64,000 nt of DNA from Streptococcus pneumoniae (GCA_040719455.1 JBFDTN010000001.1:496001-560000); one strand, 5' to 3'; counted from the stretch's first letter, positions 18,718 through 28,239 are shown. Made by a program: numbers and translations. The notes: generated by a model from the sequence alone, not told the origin.

Positions 18718-19947
18718 TTAAGCGACATTGAATCCGTGCTGTTGTGCAAAACGAACAGCGTCTTGAACAGACATCGTTTTATCAGGATTTCGTATTTCGG
18801 TCAGTCCTTGTAAAACAGGATTGTAGTCTTCTTGTTTCCGTAGCACTTGGTACACAGAAACCAGTAATCTGCGACAGATAGCGATGATAGCTTTTCTGTG
18901 CCCACGACGTTTCTTTAGCTTGAGATATTTGTTTCTGAATTCAGGATGTTTATCAGACCTAACAATAGCATTAGCAATTTGAACGAGAAAAGGTTTGAGG
19001 TATTGTCCACCTTTAGAAATACGAGTAGAATATTTCTTCCCCGCACTTTCATTGTTGGCAGGGACAAGTCCAGCCCAGGAACAGAGTTTTCCAGCAGAAT
19101 CAAAGACAGTCATATCGTCCCCTATTTCAGAAATGATTCTGAGTGCAGAGAGTTTCTCTTTGAAACCAGGCACAGTTTGAATTAACTTGACCTGTTCTTG
19201 ATATTCTTTTCCCAATTCCCGAATCATTGCTTCTAAGTCTTCTTTACAGATAGCTAGGGCATCATAGTGGGCTTTGATGACTCTGATTTTCTCAGCTTGT
19301 TCAGGTGTTAATTCGCCTTCCGTAGCGATTTCCAAGTCTTGCACTTTATCCTTCATTCTCTTGTGAACGAGTTGTTCAATGTTTGGTTTCTCTTCAGGAT
19401 TGTCAAGGATGCTTGTAATAATAGCTTGAGCACTCTTTCCGAAGACATCGGAAACGACACTTGCAATTTGAAGATTAGACCAAGTTAGGCAGTTTTGGTA
19501 ACGATTTTTCTCGCTAACTTGAAGTTGTGTTAATTTCATTCGATAGCGAAATAGGTCACGTAATTGTCTGATTTTGAGCGGGGGAATAAAGCTAGAAGCA
19601 ACTAAATCATGCTTGAAGAGGTCGGCTATCCATTGCGCATCTTTCTTGTCGGTTTTCTTTCCTCGAATAGCTTTGACATATTTGGGATGAGCTAAGCAGA
19701 CATTGGTCTGTTCTTCTAGGATATTGAAAACAGGAATCGAGTATTTACCAGTAGATTCCATACAGACATCGAAGCAGGAATAATATTCCAACCAATCACG
19801 TAGCTGAGTGAGTCCATTGGTAAAGGTGGAGAAGCGTTTACGATGGTACTCAGTAATTCCTTGACTATTGGTGATGGCAATAACTGCTACGACAAAAGTT
19901 TTATGCACATCAATTCCACAACAATTAGGATAAACGATTTTTAACAT
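18718..19947 (-). CDS. IS110-family transposase (DEDD recombinase)
   Basis: 409 residues from the ATG at 19947, chosen because MLKIVYPNCCGIDVHK is the family N terminus and AAGGAG lies just upstream. The RuvC-like domain (CCGIDVHKTFVVAV, CMESTGKYSIPVF, KTDKKDAQWIADL) is followed by a coiled region and the Transposase_20 domain (IQTVPGFKEKLSALRIISEIG) with the serine motif NNESAGKK. No frameshift or stop is visible, so it should be functional. Confidence 0.95.
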   Translation of the reverse strand: MLKIVYPNCCGIDVHKTFVVAVIAITNSQGITEYHRKRFSTFTNGLTQLRDWLEYYSCFDVCMESTGKYSIPVFNILEEQTNVCLAHPKYVKAIRGKKTDKKDAQWIADLFKHDLVASSFIPPLKIRQLRDLFRYRMKLTQLQVSEKNRYQNCLTWSNLQIASVVSDVFGKSAQAIITSILDNPEEKPNIEQLVHKRMKDKVQDLEIATEGELTPEQAEKIRVIKAHYDALAICKEDLEAMIRELGKEYQEQVKLIQTVPGFKEKLSALRIISEIGDDMTVFDSAGKLCSWAGLVPANNESAGKKYSTRISKGGQYLKPFLVQIANAIVRSDKHPEFRNKYLKLKKRRGHRKAIIAICRRLLVSVYQVLRKQEDYNPVLQGLTEIRNPDKTMSVQDAVRFAQQHGFNVA

Positions 19948-20160
19948 AGGAGGAAACTCCTTTCTCAAAAGTAGAGAAGCTCCTATCCCTTGACTGCTCT
20001 TCCCTTTCACAAACGAGTCGCTTATCCAAGTATAAGTTTACGTGCTCTTAGTCACAGTTAGTTGTGCTTGATAGGAAGAACCACACCTATAATTATTCGA
20101 GGTAGTAGCTGAACTACTCACTTACTCTCCTCCCCGTGATTTGTAGTAGTGATAGGGCTT
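19948..20160 (-). ncRNA. Candidate bridge RNA region of the first IS110 element
   Basis: IS110-group elements encode a guide (bridge) RNA in the non-coding end before the recombinase gene. This segment has the expected place and size. It can form hairpins TCCTATC (19981-19987) with GATAGGA (20070-20076), CACA/TGTG (20053-20066) and GTAGT/ACTAC (20102-20117). Which loops would pair with target and donor DNA cannot be read without the element ends. Confidence 0.35.
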
Positions 20161-20250
20161 CTCACTGTTATTATAGACAAAAATAAAGAGCGTAGCACTT
20201 TTTCATTCAGTGTTGTGCCTTGAGTGAAACGAAAGGAATGAATTATAATT

Positions 20251-20925
20251 ATGATAAAAATTCTATTGGTAGAAGATGACCTTGGTCTATCTAATTCTGT
20301 ATTTGACTTTTTAGACGATTTTGCAGATGTCATGCAGGTTTTTGATGGAGAAGAGGGCTTATATGAGGCTGAAAGTGGGGTCTATGACTTAATTTTATTA
20401 GACTTGATGTTGCCTGAAAAAGATGGTTTCCAAGTGTTAAAAGAATTACGTGAAAAAGGGGTGGCGACACCTGTTCTCATCATGACGGCAAAGGAAAGTC
20501 TAAATGACAAGGGACATGGATTTGAGTTAGGAGCAGATGATTATCTGACCAAACCTTTCTATCTTGAAGAGTTGAAAATGCGTATCCAAGCTCTCTTGAA
20601 ACGCTCTGGAAAATTTAACGAAAATACCCTCTCTTATGGGGATGTCTCCATTAACCTTGCGACCAACACAACAACTGTCAAAGGAGTTGCGGTTGAACTG
20701 CTCGGAAAGGAATTTGATTTGCTCGTTTATTTCTTGCAAAATCAAAATGTTATTTTACCGAAAACGCAGATTTTTGACCGTTTATGGGGCTTTGATAGTG
20801 ATACAACCATCTCTGTTGTTGAGGTGTATGTATCGAAAATTCGGAAGAAATTGAAAGGGACGGCTTTTGCGGACAATCTACATACACTTCGCAGTGTCGG
20901 ATACATTTTAAAAGATGCTGAATAA
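20251..20925 (+). CDS. ciaR: Response regulator CiaR
   Basis: 224 residues, OmpR/PhoB type. Receiver domain with acidic pair at the start (LLVEDD), phosphoacceptor Asp in [13 protein letters not shown], Lys in [13 protein letters not shown]; the C-terminal winged helix ends [15 protein letters not shown]. As I recall the pneumococcal protein, it is almost identical in the receiver domain. CiaR controls competence, autolysis and stress resistance, and csRNAs in streptococci. It overlaps ciaH by 11 bases. The usual CiaR box (TTTAAG repeat) is not seen in the short space left by the IS110 element. Confidence 0.95.
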   Translation: MIKILLVEDDLGLSNSVFDFLDDFADVMQVFDGEEGLYEAESGVYDLILLDLMLPEKDGFQVLKELREKGVATPVLIMTAKESLNDKGHGFELGADDYLTKPFYLEELKMRIQALLKRSGKFNENTLSYGDVSINLATNTTTVKGVAVELLGKEFDLLVYFLQNQNVILPKTQIFDRLWGFDSDTTISVVEVYVSKIRKKLKGTAFADNLHTLRSVGYILKDAE

Positions 20926-22246
20926 AGTAAAAAAAACATGGTATTCCGATGATTTTACCTATTTCCTGAGAAATTTTGGGGTCTTTACCTTGATTTTCTC
21001 AGCCATGACCTTGATTATTCTACAAGTCATGCGCTCAAGTCTCTATGTATCCGTAGATAGCAAGATTACAGAGCTGAGCCAGCAGCCCATCTCAGTCATT
21101 AACTTAGCGGTTAAAAAAGCCAATAGCCTAGGCAATGAGACAGATTATAAAATGGATCTGCCAGATTCTCTCGATGTGAGTGCCAATACGGAAGTGATTT
21201 TATTCGACGAAGATTATAAAGCGATAACAACAGGGGATCACTTTCTAGGATTGAACAGTTTAGCATTTGATAAACGCCAGATGAACCGCATTCGTCAAGT
21301 GCATGTCAAAAATGGCTATGGGGGTGAAGAAACCTATCGGATGATGGTTTTTGATTGTCACCTTGATAACGATAATGAGGTTCTGCAAAAAATCAAGTAT
21401 GCGGCGGTGTTTATCAATACCAGTCAGCTGGAGCAGGCGAGTCTCAGCCATGAGCAGCTGGTGGTGATGGTGATGGCTAGTTTTTGGCTTTTATCTGTAA
21501 TTGCAAGTATCTACTTGGCGCGTGTGAGTGTCAAACCCTTGCTTGAAAGTATGCAAAAGCAAAAGTCCTTTGTTGAAAATGCCAGTCATGAATTGCGCAC
21601 GCCACTAGCAGTGTTGCAAAATCGCTTGGAAACTTTGTTCAGAAAGCCAGAAGCAACCATCATGGATTCGAGCGAAAGCATTGCTTCAAGCCTTGAGGAA
21701 GTGAGAAATATGCGGATGCTGACGACTAATCTCCTCAATCTTGCACGGCGCGATGATGGGATTAAACCAGAAATTGGAGATGTCGATCAAAGTTTCTTTA
21801 ACACGACCTTTACCAATTATGAGATGGTGGCAGCTGAAAATGGCAAGACCTTCCGTTTTCAAAATAAGATTTTCCGAGTGATTCGGACGGATAAAACGTT
21901 GTTAAAGCAGTTGATGACGATTTTGTTTGATAATGCGATTAAATATACAGATGATGATGGCGAGATTGAGCTGACCGTATCAGCCAATGACCGAACACTT
22001 TTCCTCACGGTTGCAGACAATGGATCAGGCATTCGGAATGAAGATAAGAAGAAAATCTTTGACCGTTTTTATCGGGTGGATAAGGCTAGAACACGCCAAA
22101 AAGGTGGATTTGGTCTAGGCTTGTCCCTAGCTAAACAGATTGTAGACGCCTTAAAAGGTACAATTACGGTAAAAGATAATAAACCTCGTGGAACGGTCTT
22201 TGAAGTGAAAATTGCCATTAAAACAGAGAATAAGAAGAAGCGATAA
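20915..22246 (+). CDS. ciaH: Sensor histidine kinase CiaH
   Basis: 443 residues. Two membrane segments (about 20-40 and 185-205) flank an extracellular sensor domain, which varies most from relatives. The dimerisation box is [19 protein letters not shown] with the phospho-histidine. The ATP-binding boxes are N (DNAIKYT), G1 (VADNGSGI), F (FDRFYR) and G2 ([11 protein letters not shown]). It phosphorylates CiaR. Confidence 0.95.
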   Translation: MLNKVKKTWYSDDFTYFLRNFGVFTLIFSAMTLIILQVMRSSLYVSVDSKITELSQQPISVINLAVKKANSLGNETDYKMDLPDSLDVSANTEVILFDEDYKAITTGDHFLGLNSLAFDKRQMNRIRQVHVKNGYGGEETYRMMVFDCHLDNDNEVLQKIKYAAVFINTSQLEQASLSHEQLVVMVMASFWLLSVIASIYLARVSVKPLLESMQKQKSFVENASHELRTPLAVLQNRLETLFRKPEATIMDSSESIASSLEEVRNMRMLTTNLLNLARRDDGIKPEIGDVDQSFFNTTFTNYEMVAAENGKTFRFQNKIFRVIRTDKTLLKQLMTILFDNAIKYTDDDGEIELTVSANDRTLFLTVADNGSGIRNEDKKKIFDRFYRVDKARTRQKGGFGLGLSLAKQIVDALKGTITVKDNKPRGTVFEVKIAIKTENKKKR

Positions 22247-22258
22247 TTTATTTTTAGT

Positions 22259-22305
22259 CCTTATGTATACTAGTATACATAAGGTTTGACATACTGTCAA
22301 ACCTT
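22259..22305. repeat. Two overlapping perfect palindromes after ciaH
   Basis: A 26-base perfect palindrome (22259-22284, centred on TACTAGTA) shares its last four bases (AAGG) with a second inverted repeat, AAGGTTTGACA (22281-22291) and TGTCAAACCTT (22295-22305). The two hairpins are mutually exclusive at the shared bases. No T-run follows, so termination is uncertain. Confidence 0.7.
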
Positions 22306-22379
22306 ACAAATAACAGTCTTTCTTTTAAAAATGCTGACGAAAACTATTATTTTAAAGGTTAAAAATAACTATATCATTG

Positions 22380-22393
22380 CGCAAACGATTGCG
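22380..22393. promoter_or_regulatory. LacI/MalR-type operator upstream of the restriction-modification genes
   Basis: CGCAAACGATTGCG (22380-22393) differs by one base from the perfect palindrome CGCAAACGTTTGCG found at the alpha-amylase promoter in this window. No convincing -35/-10 pair is placed around it. Confidence 0.5.
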
Positions 22394-22431
22394 TATCAGT
22401 TGCTAGACTATTATTTGTAAGGAAAAAGCAG

Positions 22432-22466
22432 AGGTCTCCTTAAATTTATAAGAAGGAGGCCTTTTT
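22432..22466 (+). promoter_or_regulatory. Hairpin containing the ribosome binding site of the restriction-modification operon
   Basis: AGGTCTCCTT (22432-22441) pairs with AAGGAGGCCT (22453-22462), one G-T pair, followed by TTTTT. The right arm includes the AAGGAGG Shine-Dalgarno of the ATG at 22469. The structure is shaped like an intrinsic terminator and would also hide the ribosome binding site, so it may limit expression of the operon by either route. Confidence 0.65.
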
Positions 22467-22468
22467 GA

Positions 22469-23407
22469 ATGGCTTCTGAACAGGATTCTTTACAGCAGAA
22501 GCTGGAGAGATTGTCTATTGCTTCCTCCAATATCAGAGAAAACAGTATCCGAGAAGATTTTCCAGAACTCTTGTCTATTTTATTACTGGATCAAACCAAG
22601 TCCAATAATCGTTTTAGAAAAAATATCATCTGGTCGACGGATGAATATCAGAAATATGGGGAAAAAGTCTACGCTCCGACAGCTGAAATTTTACCACATC
22701 TGATTACTGGATATATGGAAGAAGTCATCAAACCTCGTGCCTTAAAATCAGCCGATGAGCGCAAAGGGAGAACCAAAGCCAAGGCAGAAGTTTTCACGCC
22801 AACTTGGGTTGTCAAAAAACAAAATGATGAAGTGGACCAAGCCTTTCAAGAGGATGATTTAGAGACTTATGTAGGGCGGACATGGTTAGAGATCACCTGC
22901 GGAGAGGGTCCTTATATCGCTAGTCGCTATGATATGGAGACAGGTCTTGTCATTCCCCTAGAGGAGCGAGTTGGTTTTTTGGATCGGAAATTGTACCGAA
23001 TCAACCAAGAGATTGATGATAAGGCGGAGTGGCAGGACTTGGTCGAAAAAGCCTATCAAGCCTGTTATGGCTTTGAGTGGAGCGGAGACTCTCTCTTTCT
23101 AGCAAGGGAAAATTTGCTTTACACCTATCGCGATTACTATGTAGAGAAATGGCAGGAACCCTTGATTTATCCACTTCTCAAAGAGATTGCTGGGATTATC
23201 AGCTACAATTTATTTCAAATGGACGGGCTGACCTATACCATTCCCCTTTCGGAGAAAAGGGAGAAAGTGACAGAAGTCCAATTATCCTTATTTGACGATG
23301 AAGTGGTAGAAGATAAGTGGAGCATCATCCCTGGTAAACGTGCCAAGGTGATGAATTGGAAAACTGGTAAAAAAGAATTTTTTGACAAAGGAGTTGGGAA
23401 ATCATGA
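22469..23407 (+). CDS. Restriction-modification subunit M-like protein (lacks NPPY)
   Basis: 312 residues. It has two marks of N6-adenine methyltransferases: motif X AEVFTPTWVVKKQN and a motif I-like WLEITCGEGPYIASRYD, followed by FEWSGDSLFLARENLL. The expected catalytic NPPY/F is absent; the corresponding region reads YNLFQMDGLTYTIP. It may therefore be a non-catalytic or unusual methyltransferase subunit of the locus. The stop overlaps the next start as ATGA. Confidence 0.75.
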   Translation: MASEQDSLQQKLERLSIASSNIRENSIREDFPELLSILLLDQTKSNNRFRKNIIWSTDEYQKYGEKVYAPTAEILPHLITGYMEEVIKPRALKSADERKGRTKAKAEVFTPTWVVKKQNDEVDQAFQEDDLETYVGRTWLEITCGEGPYIASRYDMETGLVIPLEERVGFLDRKLYRINQEIDDKAEWQDLVEKAYQACYGFEWSGDSLFLARENLLYTYRDYYVEKWQEPLIYPLLKEIAGIISYNLFQMDGLTYTIPLSEKREKVTEVQLSLFDDEVVEDKWSIIPGKRAKVMNWKTGKKEFFDKGVGKS

Positions 23408-26400
23408 AACAGCCGACTGTGATTAAAACGACTAAAACCATCTATCCGCAGATTTATGCCTATACCTTACCGACTCTTCCTGAGGATATAGGTTGGATTA
23501 AGATTGGCTACACGGAGCGAAAAGATGTTCATCAGCGTATCAGAGAGCAGACCCATACTGCAGCTTTCAGGGTAGACCACCAGTTATTGTGGTCTGACGC
23601 TGCTAAGTTTAGCCAATCAGATGAGTGGTTCAAAGACAAGCAATTTCATGCCTACTTGAAAAAATTTAAGCATGTAGAGCAACGACCACATACAGAATGG
23701 TTCTACTACAATGGCAATCCTGAGCAGGCTCGAGCGGACTTTGAAGAGTTCAAAGAGCAGGATTTCTCCCAAGTCAAAGAAGAATTAAGCTATAAGCTTC
23801 GAGTAGAGCAAGAAGAGGCAGTCAAAGCGACCTTGGCTTATCAGCAGGGGCATCCAAATGGCGAATTTCTCTGGAATGCCAAACCGCGTTTTGGTAAGAC
23901 CTTGACCACCTATGATTTAGCACGAAAAATGGATGCTCAAAATGTCCTTGTTGTGACCAATCGTCCCGCCATTGCTAATTCTTGGTTTGATGATTTTGAG
24001 AAATTTATCGCCTGGCAGACCGAGTATAAATTTGTTTCCACCTCTGACTCGCTAAAAGAGCGTCCTGTCTTGACTCGGGAAGAATTTCTAGCTCAGATGA
24101 CAGACAACACTCGTCAGATTGCCTTTATCTCCTTGCAAGATTTAAAGGGGGCGATTTCCTTTGGTGGTGTCTATCCTAAGCTAGAATGGGTGAAAAAGCT
24201 CAACTGGGATTTACTCGTGATTGATGAAGCCCATGAAGGGGTGGACACCTTAAAAGCCGATGTGGCCTTTAACGAAATCTCGCGGCGCTTTACGCTCCAT
24301 TTGTCTGGTACACCCTTTAAGGCGGTAGCGTCTGGGAAATTCTCTCGCGAACAGATTTTCAACTGGACCTATGCCGACGAGCAGGAAGCAAAGGTGAGCT
24401 GGTCAGATGTGAACCAGAACAATCCCTATGAAAAATTGCCACGTCTGAACCTCTTTTCCTATCAAATGGGGCAAATGATTGCAGACAAAGTCCAAGAGGG
24501 TGCCGTCATCGACGGAGAAAACAAGGACTATGCCTTTGACTTAAATGAATTTTTCGCAACGAAAGATACAGGCAGTTTCGTCTATGAAGCCGATGTCAAA
24601 AAGTGGTTGGATAGCCTAAGCCACAACGAGAAATATCCTTTTTCAACGCCAGAGCTTCGCGCGGAATTAAAGCACACCTTCTGGCTCTTAAACCGTGTAT
24701 CGAGTGCCAAGGCTTTGGAAAAAATCTTGAAAAAACACCCTGTCTTTAAGGATTACGCCATTGTGGTTGCAGCAGGTGACGGCAAGACAGACGATGACCA
24801 AATGATCAATGAAAAGGCACTAGATCGTGTCAAAAAGGCGATTGCTGAAAATGATAAGACCATTACGCTCTCTGTTGGGCAACTCACAACAGGAATTACC
24901 ATTCCCGAGTGGAGCGCCGTTCTCATGCTCTCCAACATGAAGTCGCCAAGTCTCTACATGCAGGCAGCCTTTCGCTCGCAAAACCCGTGGGAGTATGAAG
25001 TAGATGGTCAAGTCTACCAAAAAGAAAATGCCTACGTTTTTGACTTTGCTCCTGAGCGAACCCTCATTATCTATGATGAGTTTGCCAATAACTTGTCTCC
25101 TAAAACGCTAAATGGTGGTGGGACAACAGAGGATCGAAAAGAAAATATCCGTACCCTGCTCAATTTCCTCCCTGTCATTGCAGAAGACGAGACAGGAAAA
25201 ATGGTCGCGCTGGATGTACAGCAGGTGCTCACAATTCCAAAAGCTATCAAGGCGCAAGAAGTCGTCAAACGTGGCTTTATGTCCAATCTCCTCTTCCAAA
25301 ATATCTCAGGCATCTTTGCCTCGGCTGGTGCAAGGGAGATTCTCGAACAATTAAATAAGGCAGACAATGGAAAGTTAGGCACCAAGCAAGTGGATAAAAC
25401 GATTGACACCAAAGGTGTTGCAGTCGATGAAGCGGGTGATGTGGTGATTGAGCCAGAGATTGTCATTAGTCAAAACAAAGCCAGCTTTGGTGAGAAAATC
25501 TATGCTGACATTAAGGAAACCAGCCTATCCTTGATTGCGGAAGAAGAGACAAATCTTGGACAAGAAATTACTAAGATTGTCACCCAAGCGACGCAGGACT
25601 CGGTCAAAGAATTGGCTAAGGAAAGCGGGATTTCTGGCAAGCAGGCTGAGCGCATCCTAAGCCAGCAAGTGACAGCTATCGGTCGAGAAGTAGAGTTGGT
25701 TGAGAAAAAAGCAGCAATCAAACAAGCCGAAGTCAAGCAAGAATTAGAGAAAAAAGTCGAGGCAGCAAGAGAAGATAAATTTGCCGTCGCTGAAGCCCAG
25801 CGTGCCTATGAAATAGAACGACAAAAGATTGAGGAAGCTAGACGAGCAGAATTGCTCAAGACCGTGCAGGAAAAGACCAAGGAAGTCACGCAGAAAACCA
25901 CGGAAACAATCCTCCAACAATCAGAAGAAAAGAAAAAGCAGACAGTCGAAGACGATGTTCGTGCTCGATTGCGAGGCTTTTCTCGGACCATTCCGTCCTT
26001 CCTCATGGCTTACGGAGTCGCGGATACCTGCCTTGCTACCTTTGATCAGACCATTTCTGATACAGTATTTCTTGAGGTAACAGGGATTAGCCTTGAGCAG
26101 TTCCGTATGCTTCGTGATGAGTACCAGTTCTTTGATGAGACCGTTTTTGACGAGTCGGTTCAGGAATTCTTACGAACCAAGGAACGCCTTGCCAACTATT
26201 TCGATGAAGAGCAAGACGAGGATATTTTTGACTATATTCCTCCTCAAAAGACTAATCAAATCTTTACGCCAAAAAAAGTGGTGCAAATGATGATTGACCA
26301 GCTAGAGCAGGAAGATCCGAGCTGTTTTACAGATCCCAATAAGACCTTTGCAGACCTGTATGTTAAATCAGGCCTCTACCTAACAGAAATTGTCAAGCGC

Positions 26401-26667
26401 CTCTATAAAGGGCTTGAAGGGGTCATTCCAGATAAAGACGAACGGCTCAAGCATATCTTAGAAAATCAAATCTATGGCTTTGCACCGTCTGAAATTATCT
26501 ACAATATCGCGAAAAACTTTATCTTTGGCTTCGATGAACGAGCAGAAACCATTGACTCGTCTCATATTGTCCATTTAGATACCACCCCGTATGCGCGTGG
26601 TGAGAGCGAAATGAGCTTTGAAGAGAAATGTGAAGAACTATTTGGAGGTCATACCCATGAAATTTGA
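23404..26667 (+). CDS. GIY-YIG nuclease / SF2 helicase / methyltransferase-part fusion protein
   Basis: 1087 residues. The N terminus (1-120) looks like a T5orf172/GIY-YIG nuclease: IYAYTLPTLPEDIGWIKIGY. Residues about 135-560 are a DEAH-type helicase: Walker A-like KPRFGKTLTTY, VIDEAHEGVDT, HLSGTPFKA, and a motif VI-like QAAFRSQNPW. Residues about 690-860 form a charged coiled coil. The C-terminal part has methyltransferase motif X (NQIFTPKKVVQMM), motif I-like FADLYVKSGLYLTEI and IYGFAPSEIIYNIA, but stops before NPPY, which opens the next gene. This suggests an ATP-dependent restriction enzyme whose methyltransferase is completed by a second polypeptide. Confidence 0.8.
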   Translation: MKQPTVIKTTKTIYPQIYAYTLPTLPEDIGWIKIGYTERKDVHQRIREQTHTAAFRVDHQLLWSDAAKFSQSDEWFKDKQFHAYLKKFKHVEQRPHTEWFYYNGNPEQARADFEEFKEQDFSQVKEELSYKLRVEQEEAVKATLAYQQGHPNGEFLWNAKPRFGKTLTTYDLARKMDAQNVLVVTNRPAIANSWFDDFEKFIAWQTEYKFVSTSDSLKERPVLTREEFLAQMTDNTRQIAFISLQDLKGAISFGGVYPKLEWVKKLNWDLLVIDEAHEGVDTLKADVAFNEISRRFTLHLSGTPFKAVASGKFSREQIFNWTYADEQEAKVSWSDVNQNNPYEKLPRLNLFSYQMGQMIADKVQEGAVIDGENKDYAFDLNEFFATKDTGSFVYEADVKKWLDSLSHNEKYPFSTPELRAELKHTFWLLNRVSSAKALEKILKKHPVFKDYAIVVAAGDGKTDDDQMINEKALDRVKKAIAENDKTITLSVGQLTTGITIPEWSAVLMLSNMKSPSLYMQAAFRSQNPWEYEVDGQVYQKENAYVFDFAPERTLIIYDEFANNLSPKTLNGGGTTEDRKENIRTLLNFLPVIAEDETGKMVALDVQQVLTIPKAIKAQEVVKRGFMSNLLFQNISGIFASAGAREILEQLNKADNGKLGTKQVDKTIDTKGVAVDEAGDVVIEPEIVISQNKASFGEKIYADIKETSLSLIAEEETNLGQEITKIVTQATQDSVKELAKESGISGKQAERILSQQVTAIGREVELVEKKAAIKQAEVKQELEKKVEAAREDKFAVAEAQRAYEIERQKIEEARRAELLKTVQEKTKEVTQKTTETILQQSEEKKKQTVEDDVRARLRGFSRTIPSFLMAYGVADTCLATFDQTISDTVFLEVTGISLEQFRMLRDEYQFFDETVFDESVQEFLRTKERLANYFDEEQDEDIFDYIPPQKTNQIFTPKKVVQMMIDQLEQEDPSCFTDPNKTFADLYVKSGLYLTEIVKRLYKGLEGVIPDKDERLKHILENQIYGFAPSEIIYNIAKNFIFGFDERAETIDSSHIVHLDTTPYARGESEMSFEEKCEELFGGHTHEI

Positions 26668-27721
26668 TGTTGTCGTAGGAAACCCACCGTATCAGGAGAA
26701 TGACAATGGTAAAAGAGAGGACGGTTCAGCAAATGCTTCAGCCAGTCCTCTGTATGATAAGTTTTTCTATTTTGCTAGAAAGCATTCAAATAGATATGTT
26801 AATTTGATTTTCCCTGCTAGGTGGTTAACAGGTGCGGGAAAGGGACTAGGAAACTTTGCCAAAGATATGCTCAATGATAGTCATTTCTCTGCTGTCACTA
26901 TACACCAAGACTCTAGTCAAGTATTTCAAAATACGGATATTAAAGGTGGAGTGATGAATTTTACCTATGATAAAGAGCATCATCAAGCTGCAAATATTAC
27001 TGTAATTGAAAAAACTAGGGAGATACATCAATTTTCAAATTATCTCAATTCAGCAAATTCTGGGATTTTTATACCTTTTAAAGAATTGATTAATATTTTT
27101 ACAAAGGTAAAAGAGAAAGAGGATTTAGAATCGAGAAATATTCAAAAAATCGTGTCCGTACTTAAGCCGTACGGCTTACGCACGGACTTTCTCAGAAATC
27201 CTTCAAAGTATAAACTTCCACCAATATTTGCTGAGAGAAGTAAGAGTAATGATATAGAAATTTTTGGCTTGTTAAATACCAATCGTGTCAGCCGCTTTGT
27301 TCCTAGAGATTATCCTATACCAACCGGACTTGATACGATAGAGACTTGGAAAGTCTTCGCCCCGTATGCTTATGGTTCAGGAACCTTTGGAGAAGTTGGT
27401 GCTACTTTATTACTTGGAAAACCATTGCAAATTTCAACTGAAACATTTTTACGTATCGGTAGCTTTAAAACGGAATTTGAAGCACAAGCTTTAATTAACT
27501 ATTATAAAACAAAGTTCTTTAGAGCACTAATCGGTATTTTAAAAGTCACTCAGCATAGTACGACAACATACGGTTTTGTCCCTCTCCAAGATTTCACCCC
27601 AAACTCCGATATTGATTGGAGCAAGTCTATTGCGGAGATTGACCAACAACTCTACCGCAAGTACGGCTTGAACGAGCAGGAAATCGCCTTTATTGAAGAA
27701 AAGGTGAAAGAAATGGAGTAG
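26657..27721 (+). CDS. Eco57I-type adenine methyltransferase part with target recognition region
   Basis: 354 residues from ATG 26657, which has TTTGGAGG eight bases upstream; a longer frame starts inside the helicase gene. The protein begins MKFDVVVGNPPYQEND, so catalytic motif IV (NPPY) stands at residues 9-12 with no motif I before it. The remainder, including GVMNFTYDKE and the C-terminal FVPLQDFTPNSDIDW, is typical of the target-recognition half of type IIG or type I-like enzymes. It overlaps the helicase gene by 11 bases and probably works only in complex with it. Confidence 0.8.
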   Translation: MKFDVVVGNPPYQENDNGKREDGSANASASPLYDKFFYFARKHSNRYVNLIFPARWLTGAGKGLGNFAKDMLNDSHFSAVTIHQDSSQVFQNTDIKGGVMNFTYDKEHHQAANITVIEKTREIHQFSNYLNSANSGIFIPFKELINIFTKVKEKEDLESRNIQKIVSVLKPYGLRTDFLRNPSKYKLPPIFAERSKSNDIEIFGLLNTNRVSRFVPRDYPIPTGLDTIETWKVFAPYAYGSGTFGEVGATLLLGKPLQISTETFLRIGSFKTEFEAQALINYYKTKFFRALIGILKVTQHSTTTYGFVPLQDFTPNSDIDWSKSIAEIDQQLYRKYGLNEQEIAFIEEKVKEME

Positions 27722-27763
27722 GATATGGACAAATAGCCTACACTATGATTAGTTGAAAAGTGC

Positions 27764-27792
27764 TTGATAATCCTGAAAATAAGGTGTATAAT
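27764..27792 (+). promoter_or_regulatory. Consensus-like promoter of the two small genes
   Basis: TTGATA (27764-27769), 17 bases, TATAAT (27787-27792). The predicted transcript start falls at or next to the ATG at 27799. Confidence 0.7.
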
Positions 27793-27798
27793 GAGGGC

Positions 27799-28239
27799 AT
27801 GGATGACTTATTAAAATCTAGTGGTTCTATAAGCAAGGCTCGTGGAGATATTGAAAAACAAAAAGATGAGTTCGCGATTCGTTATTATAATCAATTGAAG
27901 AACTCAAATAGAGTAGATATTGTTGAGAAAATGACTGAATCAAGTCAACTACCTTCAGAAACAGTAATATCCGCCTTGAAGCATGTACTAGATAATGAGT
28001 ATTTATTATGGGATTTTGAAATGGTGGAGTTGAGAAATAGGAATTTCTATCCAGATTACGACATGGCTCAAAGTTTTCAACGCTTGTACTTAGGGACACC
28101 TAAGAGAAACGATATAGTAATGTTACAACATGAGAGCTTGGAATCCTACTATATGAATACGTTGAAGATGGATTATGATGATGCCCATAAGTTGGCAAAT
28201 ACACAATTTAACTACGAGGAGGCAGACAAGTATGACTAA
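27799..28239 (+). CDS. Unknown protein of the accessory block
   Basis: 146 residues from ATG 27799. The open frame extends 13 codons further to a GTG, but that would place the promoter inside the gene, so the later start is preferred. The transcript would then be leaderless or nearly so. The sequence is hydrophilic and rich in charged residues, probably helical, with no membrane segment and no motif I recognise. It overlaps the next gene by 8 bases. Being directly behind a restriction-modification locus, a defence-related role is possible but unsupported. Confidence 0.6.
   Translation: MDDLLKSSGSISKARGDIEKQKDEFAIRYYNQLKNSNRVDIVEKMTESSQLPSETVISALKHVLDNEYLLWDFEMVELRNRNFYPDYDMAQSFQRLYLGTPKRNDIVMLQHESLESYYMNTLKMDYDDAHKLANTQFNYEEADKYD

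Larger units (their letters stand above)
18690..20200 (-). mobile_element. IS110-family insertion sequence (first copy)
   Basis: One DEDD recombinase gene plus about 200 bases of structured non-coding DNA upstream of it. The exact ends are not visible: IS110 elements lack clear terminal inverted repeats and often make no target duplication, so both coordinates are approximate. It separates nox and a broken gene from ciaRH. Confidence 0.7.

Noticed and set aside
18390..20250. CiaR-box (TTTAAG-N5-TTTAAG) upstream of ciaR
   Set aside because: Only a single TTTAAG at about 18480 is found, without a second half at the right spacing.
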